A DNA stretch of 64,000 nucleotides from the NCBI RefSeq assembly GCF_042453785.1, contig NC_091664.1, forward strand, positions 983,001-1,047,000, written 5' to 3'. Shown here piece after piece: positions 35,565 to 47,599 of the stretch. The notes beneath the pieces are model-generated. The model saw nothing but the letters and a program-made list of their open reading frames with translations. It ran no database searches and had not been told where the DNA came from. Every line of letters starts with the position of its first letter. Positions within the stretch are counted from its first letter, which is position 1. This DNA is from Malus domestica. Lineage: Eukaryota > Streptophyta > Magnoliopsida > Rosales > Rosaceae. The translations under genes were made by a program, and so were the position numbers.

Positions 35565-36488
35565 TTGATTAAAACCTTAATAGTATTCAAAGTTTGATCA
35601 AGGTCCCTTGACTTTGTACACATCATTATATTACTATTAATATTTATATTTTTATAGTTTTGACATTAATTGTTTGATATTTTCTGAGGTTTATAATCCT
35701 ATAAATTTAAAATCCCTCATTATAATACTATTAGACACGGTTATAATAAAAAAATTCAAACATTTTAATTGAATAAATGGATAAAAACTATGTAAAAATA
35801 AGAAATAATAAATGGCAAAAGAATGTATCCATAGTGTTAAAAAAATTGGTACATTTCACATATAACAAAGTGGTACATTAATAAAGAAGAATGGGTACAT
35901 TATAAATAAATTAGGGTACAAATAAAAGATTAAAAATTATGAGTACAAATGAATTTTTAAAAATATAATATAGGTGCTAAAAGAAATTAATAAATGGGTA
36001 CAAAATAAAACTAAAAAGAAAATACTACAAATTTAAAAAAAAAATGTTGCAAATTAAAAGTGGGTACAAACTAAAAATATAAATATATGATACAAAGTTT
36101 AGGCATAAAACATAAATATACCATATGTAATTTTTCTATCATTGATTAAATATACAATGTCACGTAATGGTATACAAATGGGTACAAACACAAATAAAAC
36201 TTTAAAAAATATGGGCACAAAAAGAAACTAATATATGGGTACAAATTAAAAATGAAAAGAAAATTGGTACAAATTAAAAAATATTTGCAAATTAAAATTG
36301 GTACAAACTAAAAATAAAAATATATGATAAAAAATTTAGCCATAAATATAAATATACTAATTGTAACATTTTTAACACTAAAGGAATATATTTAAAACTA
36401 AAAATATTTTATTATTCAAATAATTAATGATGTTATTAATACCCAAGGACCTTGATCAAAAATTGAAAATAAATAGGATTTTAATCAA
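35565..36488. mobile_element. MITE-like TIR element with internally duplicated core
   Basis: Left end TTGATTAAAACCTTAATAG and complement of the right end TTGATTAAAATCCTATTTA form imperfect inverted repeats that continue through TTTGATCAAGGTCC. The core is a dense series of GGTACA/GGGTACAAA words. The block at about 35825-36110 is repeated at 36175-36350, explaining its length (924 bp against about 740 in the relative at 7496-9610). It has no coding capacity. Confidence 0.75.
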
Positions 36489-36489
36489 T

Positions 36490-37414
36490 GGAGTAACAAA
36501 AAGAAGGATGTGAACCTAATTTTCCCTTTTTTCTAATTCTAATAATGGTGAACTAGAAGTTGAAATATTTGAGTTTTTAATGTACGAATTGATACTGAAA
36601 CTCTAAGTTTATGCATAAATACCAATTGAACATATTCAGTTTTGATTTTATGAAATACAAAGATTATTTTACACGACTTCACATGATATTAATCGTCGGA
36701 GTATAACGACTTATTGTGATCTTTTTCTCTCACTTTCCTTCATTTTCTTGCTCACCAAACACTGTTCTTGTGCGATTTTCTTCTCAAATTTTCTCTGCCA
36801 ATCTGTAATGTCTTCCATTTTGAATCCTTCATCGCCCGACGCAACTTGTATTCATTCTTAGCATCTCGTCTTACGCCAACTTCAAACCCTAGCTCTATGA
36901 TTCCATCTGTCACAATTCAAAATAGGGTTGCAATGAGAAATATGTATGCAATACGTGAATTTTGGGCAAGTTTCTTTTCTTTTAAAAACCAAATGAGAAA
37001 TATGTATGAAATACGTGAATTTTGCTTGTCTTATTGAAAATGTGTAAAAGAATACATGTATAGCTGTGTTAGTAAGTGTTTAGCACGTCCGTAATTGTTT
37101 AGGACATCTCCAAACGAATGAACATAATCCAGTTCAAAATTATAGCCGTGCAAGAATTTTTTTTAATGAACAATGTTAAGTCATATTTATATATCATCTC
37201 CAAGCGAAGAGGCTAAACATAACTCTTTCAATAAAAAAGTGTTTGAGGTGAATAGAATGCAAAAATTTGGATTTAAAATGAAATAAAATAGTATAAAAAA
37301 GGTGAAGAGGATGTGAGAAAGCCGTTGGAGCCTTGGGATAAATATGGGCGTTGGATCAAATGGCAAATTGAAGCATCTAGTGCTGGGTCCCAGCAAATAG
37401 GTTGGCTATTAGGC
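36490..37414. other. Spacer with short repeats
   Basis: A 36-base direct repeat (ATGAGAAATATGTATG...ATACGTGAATTTTG) occurs at 36931 and 36990, inside an open frame (36768-37037) that has no recognisable domain. The stretch 37090-37210 contains ACATCTCCAAACGAATG and ATCATCTCCAAGCGAAG, decayed words of the next MITE family. No supported gene. Confidence 0.45.
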
Positions 37415-40400
37415 TAAGGCCATCTCCAACCAAGCTGGCCAAAGGGCTATAGGCCAAAACATAGTCTGTTTTGACACAAAACCCATCTCTAATGGTGGGC
37501 TGGGCCAAAAAATTTGGGACCCACCGGACCAAAATATAGCCAAATGACCAGAGGGCTAGGCAAACATAGCCAACCAACCAGCCCTGAAAGTTAGGCCTAG
37601 CTGTGCTGCTAGCTGACGTCATGTAGACCTTTTTTTTTCAAAGACGAAATTAAAAAAATAAAAAAGATAATTTTTTCTTATAAATACCTAAGACATTTCT
37701 TGTTACAGCCCGTCTCGAACTACTTAATTCGACGGTGTGAAATGATGGTTTTACCCTTAAACGTGGGTAGTGGTGTGTGCATGACTTAGTTTAAGTCCCA
37801 AGTTATTTTCCTAAGTGTGGAGCTAATTGGAAGTCAAGTTGTTTTGTTATTTTGGTTGGTTGGAGTGGACAATTTTGGACCACACATACACCCCAACACT
37901 CCCTCTCTCTCCTACCCGTGTGCTTTCTCTCATTCCTCTCGGAATTTCCCTTATTATCCGTACAACTGTACGGACAACCCTTCGAACCACATCAAAGCCT
38001 CACGGATCAAACCATTTAAGATCACCACTTTGTCCCTTGTGTTCTCTGGAGTCGAGAGATACCTTTGTTTTTAAGAAAGGACGTCGGGAACCCTGAGTTT
38101 TCATAAGCTCCGGCGCAGTAAATAGTGTCTTGATCGTGATTGTGGGCGACCTAGGAAGTTTGAGGACTCAAAAAGGTATTATTCTAACTTCCTTGACGGT
38201 TTGGAGTAGTCTTGGAGTAGTTTTAACGTCGAGATTGTGGAAACCAGAAAACCCTGATTAGAGCATTGTTCACATGGTCGAAATTATGGACGTTTCAGGT
38301 GATTTAAAGCTTGTAGGAAGTTTTGGACCATCCTCACGAAGCTCGGAGAAGAAAAATGAAGTGATTTGGACGTCGAAAAGTTGAGATTCGACGAGTTGTA
38401 GGTTTGGCCGGAGTATCGAGGAATTTTACGGCGAATTCTGTGGGTTTTAGGGTTTTTAAAAGGTATGGTTGTGTTCTATTTGTAGTAAGCTTTAAATTGG
38501 GTTAAGTTTTCATGCAAATTGGTTGAGAAATGGACGTGAAATGAAGGTTTAAAGAAATTCCCAGTTTCCAGCGCTGGCGACGGTCGTCGAAGTTCTGAGT
38601 TAAGGGATGATGGAATATTCCGTCAACTTTGACGGAATATTCCTAACGGCGTTGGTTAGTTTAATGGTTTCTGTTATTATTTAACGGAATATTCCTAACA
38701 GGGTTAAGGGATTCCGTTAGGGTCTCTGCGCGTGGGCGGCGCGTGTTGCCGTGCCTTGGCCGGCGCATGAGGGCGCGTGGGGTCATGAAAAATTATTCTA
38801 AAAATATGGGGACGTTCGTGAGGTTGTGTAGATCACGTTGGTATATTTATACACCTCATTTGAGCAATGTATGAGAAGTTATTAGCTAGTTTTGTCTATG
38901 TGCTTTAAAGTAGCGTTTTTATAGTTGTTTCGTATATAGGGGAGACTTATCCCGATGACGAGCGCGGTCAAGGGCGACTCGGGGGCTACAACCCTTCGAC
39001 ATACTAGTGAGTGGGCTTTTGGTTTTCAGTATATACTTATATACTTGATATTTTCCCAGAAAATGCGTTTAAATGAAAGTATGCCTTGAATGCCATGCAT
39101 ATAAATTTATAGTTCGTATATGAATTAGTATATGATGCATAATATATAATTGTGGTGCAGTGGACGCTCAAGTAAGCCCAGGTGAGTTTATGAATTGTGA
39201 ATGTGAATAACGGTTATGATTATTTGAGAAGCATAGAGCTCATAAACCTACACCTAGGGTGATTGTGATTTAGCCAGAGATATGGCACATGCCTGTTTAT
39301 AATGTCACATCCCGCACCATATGCTCAAATTGGATCAAATTTAGGTGCACAGTCTTGTCGTACAGACCATCATAGGTGGTTCCGACTCGTAGGTGACTAG
39401 CGATTTATGGCGCAACTATCATGAGAGCGTAGTATTGAGCATAACTATATTACACCCAATCTTGTCGTACAGACCCTTTTAGTGGTTCCGACTTATGTGC
39501 AGTGTAGTGCCGTATAGGTCATTGTAATGACTCCGGCTAGATTGAATAATGAGCTATGAACTCAGCCGTACAGACTTATGCAGGGGATTTCGGCTAATAT
39601 GTTATTTTCCATAAATTTATTCTCACCTGAATTACTTATTCTGTTTATATCTTAGCATGGCATACTTAGGAATATGTTATGTGAGGCATGATTTGAATTG
39701 AGATATTTATATATATTTAGGCATATGTGTATATTCTATCTCTGGGAAAAGTTATACATGTTTTACGGCGATGGGTTAGAGCATTTTAATAATGAAATGA
39801 TTTTGAAAAACATTTGTTTTTGCCCACTCACATTTTCTGTTTTACGCCCCTCCAGGTTTTAGGTTGACTGTCTGTTGGTGGTGTGTTAGGAATTCAGTAG
39901 TTCTGACATAACTAAATAATTGTAGGACATTTGTTGGTACTGTATAACTAGTACTTGTCCTATTGGACTGTACCTAGACTTTCTACGCTCTGATTAGGAG
40001 TATTTACACTTATATCTCACTTCTAGCACTTCCTGTTTATTAATGCACATTAGTAGCTTTCGATTTTTTATTTATTCGTATGTTTCTTATCTTTATTGCT
40101 TTCACATTGTGCACATGGCTACGTCACCTCATGTGACGGCCAGCATGCCTCGATCTCGGTCGGGGTGTGTCATTTCTACACCATTTCTCACATTATTTTC
40201 ACAATTTCATACTATCTTACCTCATTTTAATGTCTAAGTCGTTAACATGCAAGTAAAATTAAAATATTTAATAACATGAAACGTAAAACAACATTTACCG
40301 ACAAGTGATTCTCAAAATATGTCAAAAAACCTTATTTTAATATGATAGTTTAATTTAATTAACCGATAAAATTAAAGAACAAACTTAAAATAATAAATTA

Positions 40401-40634
40401 TTAAGGAGGCTAAAAAATAGCCCCATTCGGTTAGAAATTGTATATAATCTGAACAAGGGTTAAAGATAGCACATTCAATTGGAGATGGCCTGAACTTGGC
40501 CAGCCTGATGCCCCATTGGTCATATTTTGGCTTGGTGAGCTTCATCAATTTTTAGTCGAACCTTTGGTTAGAGTTGGGTTTTGTCCAAATCAAAACGTGT
40601 TAGGCTCTAGCCCTCTCAATTAGAGTTGGCCTTA
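37415..40634. mobile_element. MITE (GGCCATCTCCAAC ends) split by a solo LTR
   Basis: The left end TAAGGCCATCTCCAACC and the right end, whose complement reads TAAGGCCAACTCTAATTG, enclose about 740 bp of element sequence interrupted at 37700/40178 by the LTR below. An inner sequence at 40465-40492 (CAATTGGAGATGGCCT) repeats the end word, suggesting a nested or rearranged copy. The family occurs again at 48345-48846. Confidence 0.6.
37701..40172 (+). mobile_element. Solo LTR, 2,472 bp, long-LTR Ty3/Gypsy-like family
   Basis: Starts TGTTACAGCCCGTCTCG and ends CGGGGTGTGTCA, with a perfect 5-bp target duplication TTTCT at 37696-37700 and 40173-40177. No internal retroelement region is present, so it is the usual product of exchange between two LTRs. 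It holds a GC-rich patch near 38720-38790 and inverted words around GGAATATTCCGTC near 38610-38650. It lies inside a MITE. The clean duplication suggests moderate age. Superfamily is inferred from length and ends only. Confidence 0.85.
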
Positions 40635-41173
40635 TTGTTTCCCTTCCAATAATATGAGAGATATTGGACAAATCCATAGGTTGTCTTTTTTTTTTTTTTT
40701 TTCCGGAAAGGGATTCTTTCCGGATCTCTTCATTCTAATATACTAAATCAGGGAATCCGTACCGTTGAAATTTGATCCAACGACTACAAGTAGAGGCTTA
40801 TTTTAAAAATTATAATAACTTCAGTTATTGGATCAAATTTTAGCAGCACGAATTTTCTAATTTGGTAAATTAGGAGGAAGGGATCTGGTCCGTTTTTTTT
40901 TTTTTTTTTTCTTCTCCTTTTACTTTTGGTAATTTCTTAACAGTTACTATTTGCTCATCTATATAGCTTCTTGCTGTCCTAAAAATCCAGGAAAGCGCAA
41001 ATTAGGAAAGAATCGAAATCAATAATATAGTCGAAGAAGAAACCCATTCTTTGTGGGAGGTGGATCAAATGGGAGGAGAGATCTGCAAACGCATCGGATA
41101 AAAATATTATCCAGTTGATCCAAACACCCCCATAACCCCCACACTTTCAAGTTTCCTCCATCAAAGAGAGAAG

Positions 41174-43368
41174 ATGAATATATTCAGATTAGCAGGGGAT
41201 ATGACCCATTTGGCCAGCGTTCTGGTTTTGCTTCTCAAGATCCACACTATCAAATCCTGTTCTGGTTAGCTTCCTCTTCCTCTTTTCAATTTCTGTGAAT
41301 TTAGCTCCCAATTAGTCGTCTTTTGTGATTTCATTTTCTGGGTTTTGTTTGGTTGCTGAGAAATGGCGGAATACAAGGAAAAATTTGAAGCATTTTCGTT
41401 TTGTTTTCGCTGTTTTGGGTTACATGTCTGAGTTTTCTAGATTTCTGGAGGATGAGTTTACTTAGTTTAAGCTAAACATTATGAGATCTAGGGTTTAATG
41501 TTTCTGCAAAATTGGATTGACTTAGTTGTAAACATTATGAAATAAAAATTGAGCACCAATTAACAATGGGTGCTTCGAAGTGAACTTTTGATGCAAAACT
41601 AAAAGATTTAGAAATTCTGCAGTGCAACTGACTAGGCATATCAAGGACGAGGTCATGTGGTTGATGTTTGTAGTCATGTGGACCATATTATTTAGTCTGA
41701 AGGGAAACACAAGTTGCAAGATTATAAAGAGCTTCTTCACAATTAGGGTTCTGTATGAGTTTGTAAGTGAAAGATTTTATTAAATTCATATAAGGAGTTT
41801 GCACAATCGGACTGGGATGATGGCGTAGAGGTATGTGTATGAGGGGTGCTTGGCCGGTTCATTAAGGAGAAAGGACCAAGGACAAAGATATACCTATATG
41901 AGGGGTTCTAGGATGTATATGGAGGGGCATGAATTAATGTAGTGTATGCAAATTATCACGTGATCCTAAACGTCCACCAAATTGGAAAATAATTTCTTTA
42001 AAATAGGTTGAAACATTTGACTGCATCCAGTACATCATATGCTAAATTGATTGTCGAGTATCTAATAATTAATTGTAATGTCCTATTCTTTTCGCTCCTA
42101 ATCTAGTATGTAATGCCTGCTTGAAACTTGTATTGTCTCTTAAGTTCTACTTCGCTTGTTCTGCTCAGGTGTTTCCTTGAAGACTCAAGAACTCTATGCT
42201 CTTGTCTTTGCAACCCGCTATTTGGATATTTTTGTTACCTACGTCTCGTTTTATAATACTGTGATGAAGTTGATATTTTTGGGTAGCTCTTTCTCAATTG
42301 TTTGGTACATAAGGCGCCACAGGGTTGTTCGGAGATCATATGATAAGGACCAAGACACATTCCGCCATTTATTTCTTCTGCTCCCTTGTCTTGTTTTGGC
42401 CCTGGTTATAAATGAGAAGTTCACTTTTAAAGAGGTATCTATTTAATTCCATTTATTTCTTATTGGATAATTTGATGATATCCTTTTATCTTCTATGTTT
42501 TGTGGCTTCGATGTTGTTCATGTTCTAGTCGAACTGTTTGACCACATTCAGGTTTGCAGTAAAAGTATCAATTGAGATTATGACAGAGCAAATACCGTTC
42601 TTTTCACATTGCTCACATTCTTGTGTGCTTTTATTAAATTGATTGAGCAGGTGATGTGGACGTTTTCCATATATTTGGAAGCAGTTGCCATACTTCCTCA
42701 ACTGGTGCTGTTGCAAAGGACAAGAAACATTGATAACTTAACAGGGCAATATGTTTTCCTTCTTGGGTAGTAACTACTTTTGACTTGCGTGTGGTACTTC
42801 AGAAATATAAACTGTGGTTCCCCTATATATAAGATTGTATTTGATACATTATACGTTTTTCTTTTATCACAATGCTTTGTTGTGTTCTCATGCTCATCAT
42901 GTTTTCCAGCATCATATTTATGCTGTATGTGACCGTAATTTGAATCTCTTATTACAGAGCATATCGAGCATTATACATATTGAACTGGATTTATCGCTAC
43001 TTTACTGAGGAACACTATGTCCACTGGATAAGTATGATCTCTCTCTCTCTCTCTCTCTCTGTGGACGTGTTATCTTGTGATCTGTCATACATTCTCACTT
43101 CAACTAAATACCACTTCTTGTTGTATCTTCTTATGTCTTTGCTTAATGCGCACTTCTCAATTATGCCGTTTTTCTGTTCCTACAGCTTGGATCGCAGGGA
43201 TTATCCAGACTTTGCTCTATGCTGATTTCTTCTACTATTACTTCCAGAGGTATAAGCTTAGCCATTTTCTTCATATCAGTAGCATATGGTATAGTTGTAC
43301 GAAACGCTGACTTCCTTTTATTGTTCTGCAGCTGGAAGAACAGCGTAAAGCTCGAGCTACCAGCTTGA
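41174..43368 (+). CDS. ERD2: ER lumen protein-retaining (KDEL/HDEL) receptor, ERD2 family
   Basis: A 215-residue receptor in six exons: 41174-41264, 42169-42434, 42651-42766, 42958-43031, 43186-43249 and 43332-43368. The product begins MNIFRLAGDMTHLASVLVLL. It contains the family signatures SCSGVSLKTQELYALVF, RYLDIFVTYVSFYNTVMK, EAVAILPQLVLLQ and LNWIYRYFTE, and ends LELPA. It has seven membrane segments, and the length equals that of Arabidopsis ERD2. It cycles between Golgi and ER, binding K/HDEL tails of escaped ER residents at low pH and returning them in COPI vesicles. All exon joins keep frame. A CT microsatellite lies in the intron after exon 4 (43040-43062). The gene appears intact. 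Confidence 0.95.
43040..43062 (+). repeat. CT microsatellite in an ERD2 intron
   Basis: Uninterrupted TC dinucleotides immediately after the exon 4 donor site, close enough to lengthen the local pyrimidine tract but on the donor side. Confidence 0.85.
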
Positions 43369-43645
43369 AAGGGTCTTACATGTCTACTGCCTGTCAAAGG
43401 TTGCAAAAGGATACTTGAATCAGTGGTATTTTGCAGAAGCTTCACATTTCCTTTAAATTTTTTTCCCCTTTGAATCTGTGGTAGTATTTGTTGCTCCACG
43501 ACAAATATTCAACGTTGTCATTAAAGCGGGGATTGGACTCGTAAAACTATATTACTCAGTTTGTAGCACAGTACTTAACACTCTCCACCAAACAGTTTGT
43601 ATGGATGGTATTTTAAGATGAAAATGTTGTACTGCAAAAAATTTT

Positions 43646-43801
43646 AGGGAATTTTAACAAAATGTTATCGGTATTGTTCACTTTAACAAAAAACCATATT
43701 TTTACACTAAAAAATCAATCCGGGTACTATTCACTTTACTCTTTATTTTGTTTTTATAGTTAAAACTCAAAATTTTCATGTTATTTTCATTAGGTTTCCT
43801 A
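43646..43801 (+). mobile_element. 155-bp MITE, copy 3 of 5
   Basis: Begins AGGGAATTTTAACAAAATG, contains GGGTACTATTCACTTTAC, and ends TTCATTAGGTTTCCTAA. It lies about 280 bases after the ERD2 stop and faces copy 4 in inverted orientation 450 bases away. Confidence 0.75.
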
Positions 43802-44256
43802 ATTTTTTAATCATGCGTTTATTTTATGTCAATCGGTGTGTGTAAAGTTTTAAAGGGAAACAATTTTCTCGCTTCCTTTTTCTCCTCTGGCACTCCATTG
43901 CTTGTTTCTTTCCCTTGATTCACCGTGGATTTGTTCAATCTCTGGCTGAAAACAAGGGGAGTATAAGGGGATAAAGACGGAGGTGAAAATCATTTCTCAC
44001 AAGTTAAATGTATGTGAAATGTTGTCACATGACACGCTGTGTTCAACATTTAGCCATCTTCTCAAAAGTTAAATGTATTTGAAGCACAAGAAAGACAAAG
44101 ATTGAACTTGGTCCAAAACAGTCTCCTATTCGAGAGAAATCTAGAGATGATGATGATTAAAGAATGAATGGTTCTGTATAAACAGTAATGATGATCGCCA
44201 TCATCGTTCAATAAGGCATGATTTCTTACATGTAAGAATCCAAGTATTGTTTGGGA

Positions 44257-44411
44257 AGGAAAATTAATGAAAAGAACTTGAAAACCTTGAGTTTTAACAA
44301 TAAAGACAAAATAAAAGATAAAGTGAATAGTAACAGAATTGATTTTTTAATGTAAAAATGTGATTTTTCGTTAAAATAAACAGTACCATAAGTTTTTTTA
44401 TTAAAGTTCCT
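44257..44411 (-). mobile_element. 155-bp MITE, copy 4 of 5
   Basis: Inverted relative to copy 3: AGGAAAATTAATGAAAAG on the left, AAAGTGAATAGTAACAG in the middle, and ATTAAAGTTCCT on the right. Together with copy 3 it could form a large hairpin in a read-through transcript. Confidence 0.75.
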
Positions 44412-44594
44412 AAAATAAATCCTTGAAGCCGTTGAAACATAATTGACACTTTGAGGCTTGAAATGAATTTTTTACCCATTCAAGTGAGATAATCAAAGGG
44501 TTAGGATGCAAAATTCGATGCAGAAGAGTTTATGAACGTTACGTGGAAGTAACTACAAAAAATAAATAATAAAATAATAAAAAATCAATGATCC

Positions 44595-45014
44595 TCAAAT
44601 TTTCAGACGTTTGCTCGGCCTGGAGCAGCTCGGCCACTCCTTCTGGGCCTCCTCGCAGCGCTCCAAGAGACTTTCAAGCTCGTTCATGAGAGGTTCGTCG
44701 GCACGAACCGAGTCATCGACTATGTTTAGAAACTCGGTCAGGTCTACAACTTTCTGGGAATATTGGTGCAGATGCTCCAGGAATTCGACATACTTGTCTA
44801 CATCACTATTAAATATTTCTTCAACTTTTGCGCACAGAAAATGGGACTTATCGTCAATCTCTTTATTTTCCAGTCGCATATTCTGTCTCTTTTCTTTCAA
44901 CTCCCCCTCCATCTCCCCAGGAGTCTGGGGACGTTTTGGGGCCATAATTCTGCGCATTCCACTCTGTGAAAACTCCTCGTCTTGTAGCTTGCGTTTCGAC
45001 CCGATTTTCTTCAT
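44595..45014 (-). CDS. Small intronless protein of unknown function, weakly PAH-like
   Basis: A 139-residue intronless frame starting MKKIGSKRKLQDEEF; an in-frame ATG at 45062 would add 16 residues but lies in a CT-rich leader. Basic clusters at both ends (KKIGSKRK, RPSKRLKI) look like nuclear signals. The middle, KVEEIFNSDVDKYVEFLEHL through LMNELESLLERCEE, is predicted helical and faintly recalls a paired amphipathic helix unit of SIN3 co-repressors (K-x-F, Y-x-x-FL). That comparison is from memory and not firm. A TATA-like TATATAGG complement lies near 45119-45127. Composition and basic/acidic layout favour a real gene, but without a homologue this stays tentative. Confidence 0.5.
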   Translation of the reverse strand: MKKIGSKRKLQDEEFSQSGMRRIMAPKRPQTPGEMEGELKEKRQNMRLENKEIDDKSHFLCAKVEEIFNSDVDKYVEFLEHLHQYSQKVVDLTEFLNIVDDSVRADEPLMNELESLLERCEEAQKEWPSCSRPSKRLKI

Positions 45015-45129
45015 TCTGTATTGTGAGAGAGAGAGAGAGGGGCACGCGATCGATTTGAGCAAATTGGGGTTGTGATGAAAATTGTTCAGAGAGAAGGGAT
45101 TGTGATGGTTTGGTGGGTAGATATATAGG

Positions 45130-46004
45130 TTTAAGTGGCTATTTCCAAATCCGACTGGGAATTGGAATTGGAAATACTAGCCGTTAAGTTCCTTGCGAGT
45201 TGGGTAACTTACTTCTTTCAATTTTGTTTTCCTAATCTGTTATGGAAATCACAATCAGACTAACAATCGAATACCTGAGCAGTGAAGGTGTGTTCGTTTT
45301 TTCAATTCTTTTTTTCAGTTTATATTTTGTGCATTGTAATTTTTACTGTTAGAGTAATAAAAATAAAATGAGATAATAAGTCAAAAAATTCCATACATAC
45401 ATGTTATATATTGTAAAAACGATACTATTCAGACACAAAAAAATGTCATACTTGCTGACACACTCTCTAATAATGTGGTCATAATAATAGTGCATGAGAC
45501 TCGTATGTATTCGTCAATAGCGGAGTTGTCCATCAATAAAAAATGAACACCAATCACGCTCTCTATACACCTCCTAAGATAAAAAGTCATTTAGGAACTC
45601 CTAAATCTAAAGGAAAGAAAGAGATAGTCGTAATGAAGTAAAACTTTTCTGAAGAGCCGTGTGACCCAAGTCAACACGGCTCCCCGCTTTGCGAGAGTCG
45701 GGGAGGGAACATCTATCATATGACTAACTTTTATCTTTTTAGCTAAACTTTTGTTCAGCAGGATTGGAATGCTCGTAGTTTTATTAATTGTGTGTCTAAA
45801 TGGAATGAATTGGAAATATAGGTCTAACATATGCGATATCTTCATAAGTATAAACACAAGTTACAGTCCCCTAAACGAAATAGGGATTTTGGACGATAAT
45901 AATTTTACAAACTATATATGCTAAGCATTCACGTTTAGAGCAAATTATATAATTTAATGTGCGATATTTTAGAACATCATCAGATGTTTGGTGTTGAACT
46001 TCCT
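45130..46004. other. Spacer between two minus-strand genes
   Basis: AT-rich with no recognised gene or element. The open frame 45591-45857 lacks any family signature. The first part is the promoter region of the small gene at 44595-45014, and the last part should include the F-box gene 3' UTR. Confidence 0.45.
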
Positions 46005-47320
46005 TCACTCATTAACCTCCTCGTCAACCTCTTCTTCATCACCATCAACCTCAGCAAACATTGTAGAGAATTGAGAGAAATCAAAGTTCTGCATTTCCGA
46101 CATCATAGCTTCCATAGCAACAGAAATTTCAGAGCGCTCTTTTGATCCCTCGCACATAAACATCTTAATGTTGGAAGCTAGCTGAGATATCTCCTCATCG
46201 TCCTCATTAAACCCAATACAATCACTGGCATCCAAATAATCAAGATCTTTGCAGCCCTGCAGTAAAACGACGAGACTGTCCCTATCAATGTTTGCCCGAT
46301 GCAGGGTAAGCCGCTTGATATTAGGCACCAAGTTGACAATCGCCGTTGCCTCATCTTTTCCAACGTTTGCATTCGACAAGATTAAATGAAGAAGAAACTT
46401 GCAGCGGACGCTAACCACGGCAAGTATATTCTCCAATTTGTGGCAGCAGCCCAAAGACAGTATCGCCAACCATTTGAACTTTCCAATTAATTCTACATTT
46501 ATGCTACCATACAGCAGAAATCTGGGTAAACCCAGAATCACAATGTCAGGACACCTGCAAAAAAGTAATAGTATATAAGCAATCCATGTCGAAGAAATTG
46601 AAGCAAAAGTGATACATTCTCATTCTCTAACAGAGAGGCGAGCCCTACCATTATATGTAGAACTAAATTATTTTTCTAGAGGGTGTGTCCTTTTTGTAAT
46701 TAGACGCAATGGATGTTGCATGTCCCAGATAGAAAATAACAACAGTTCAAGGTATACCAAAAGACATAAAAAAATTGGGATGTGATATCCACACACCCCA
46801 TTTTGCTTCTCACACTTTTTTAAATTTCGGCCGTCGGATCGAATGAATTGAAGAAGATCAACGAACAAAAATTATCAAGGGATGTGTGAGAAGTAAAATG
46901 GGGTGTGTGGATAGCACACTCTAAAAAAATAAATAAAAAAAGACAAGAAGAAACGACTTACACATTAGCAACATGCTCAAACGCTTCATCTGTGCAGCAA
47001 CCAGGTAGCTTGACAGAAACAGCACTTCCGCGGCTACGATTGACTACAAGCTTTATAAAATCAGTGACAGAGAAGCGATCCTCACCGACCCGATATTCAG
47101 TAAGAAATCTATCGTAAAAGGGATATGGATCGAACTCAAAAGGTTCGGGTTCAAATTCAGGGAAAACAAGATTTTTCCAGCATGAAGGATTTAGGGTTGC
47201 TTTGTGCCACGACTTGCACACAAAAGGGACATCCAACAGCAGCGACTCCACTCCAACTCTTTCAAATACTTTCACCAAGCAGTCCATCTTTAAGTCCTCC
47301 CATCTTCGTTCATCTTCCAT
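46005..47320 (-). CDS. F-box/LRR protein
   Basis: A 302-residue protein in two exons on the minus strand, 46962-47320 and 46005-46554, joined across a GTAAGT donor to read HVANVCPDIVILGLP. The N-terminus is a typical F-box of the plant FBL/FBW2/SKIP19-like group: RRWEDLKMDCLVKVFERVGV, then VPFVCKSWHKATLNPSCWKNL. Degenerate leucine-rich repeats follow (LAILSLGCCHKLENI, IKRLTLHRANIDRD, LDYLDASDCIGFNED). The tail is strongly acidic (EVDGDEEEVDEEVNE). Such proteins bind SKP1 through the F-box and act as substrate receptors in SCF ubiquitin ligases; the target is unknown. The intron carries a palindromic MITE at 46778-46921. At about 300 residues the length suits the group, and the gene looks intact. 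Confidence 0.88.
46778..46921. mobile_element. Palindromic MITE in the F-box gene intron
   Basis: The left arm GTGATATCCACACACCCCAT and the complement of the right arm GTGCTATCCACACACCCCAT match over about 33 bases with two differences. The centre holds CGGCCGTCGGATCG. The arms are far better preserved than in the relative at 5445-5590, so this copy is younger. Confidence 0.8.
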
Positions 47321-47599
47321 CTACATTAATAGAAATACAGACATATAATATAAACATATATCAATATATCAGGAGTTATCAATCAACTAATTTTTATTTA
47401 ATTAAATTTATTTAAAAATTTTAAGAAAATAAACGGAGAAAATAGAGAAAATAATCACCTTTCAACTTGAGGGATTATGAGAGAAAGTGTGCTAGTTTAA
47501 AGATAAATTATATAAGAAAACAAAGTAATGCTCGTTAATTCCTACAATTTAAATTCAAACCCTAAATGAACCCATCTTACCTTATCCTTCAATTTTGAA

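Noticed and set aside
36768-37037. Open frame of 89 codons
   Set aside because: Contains a direct repeat of a non-coding word and has no homology that I recognise.
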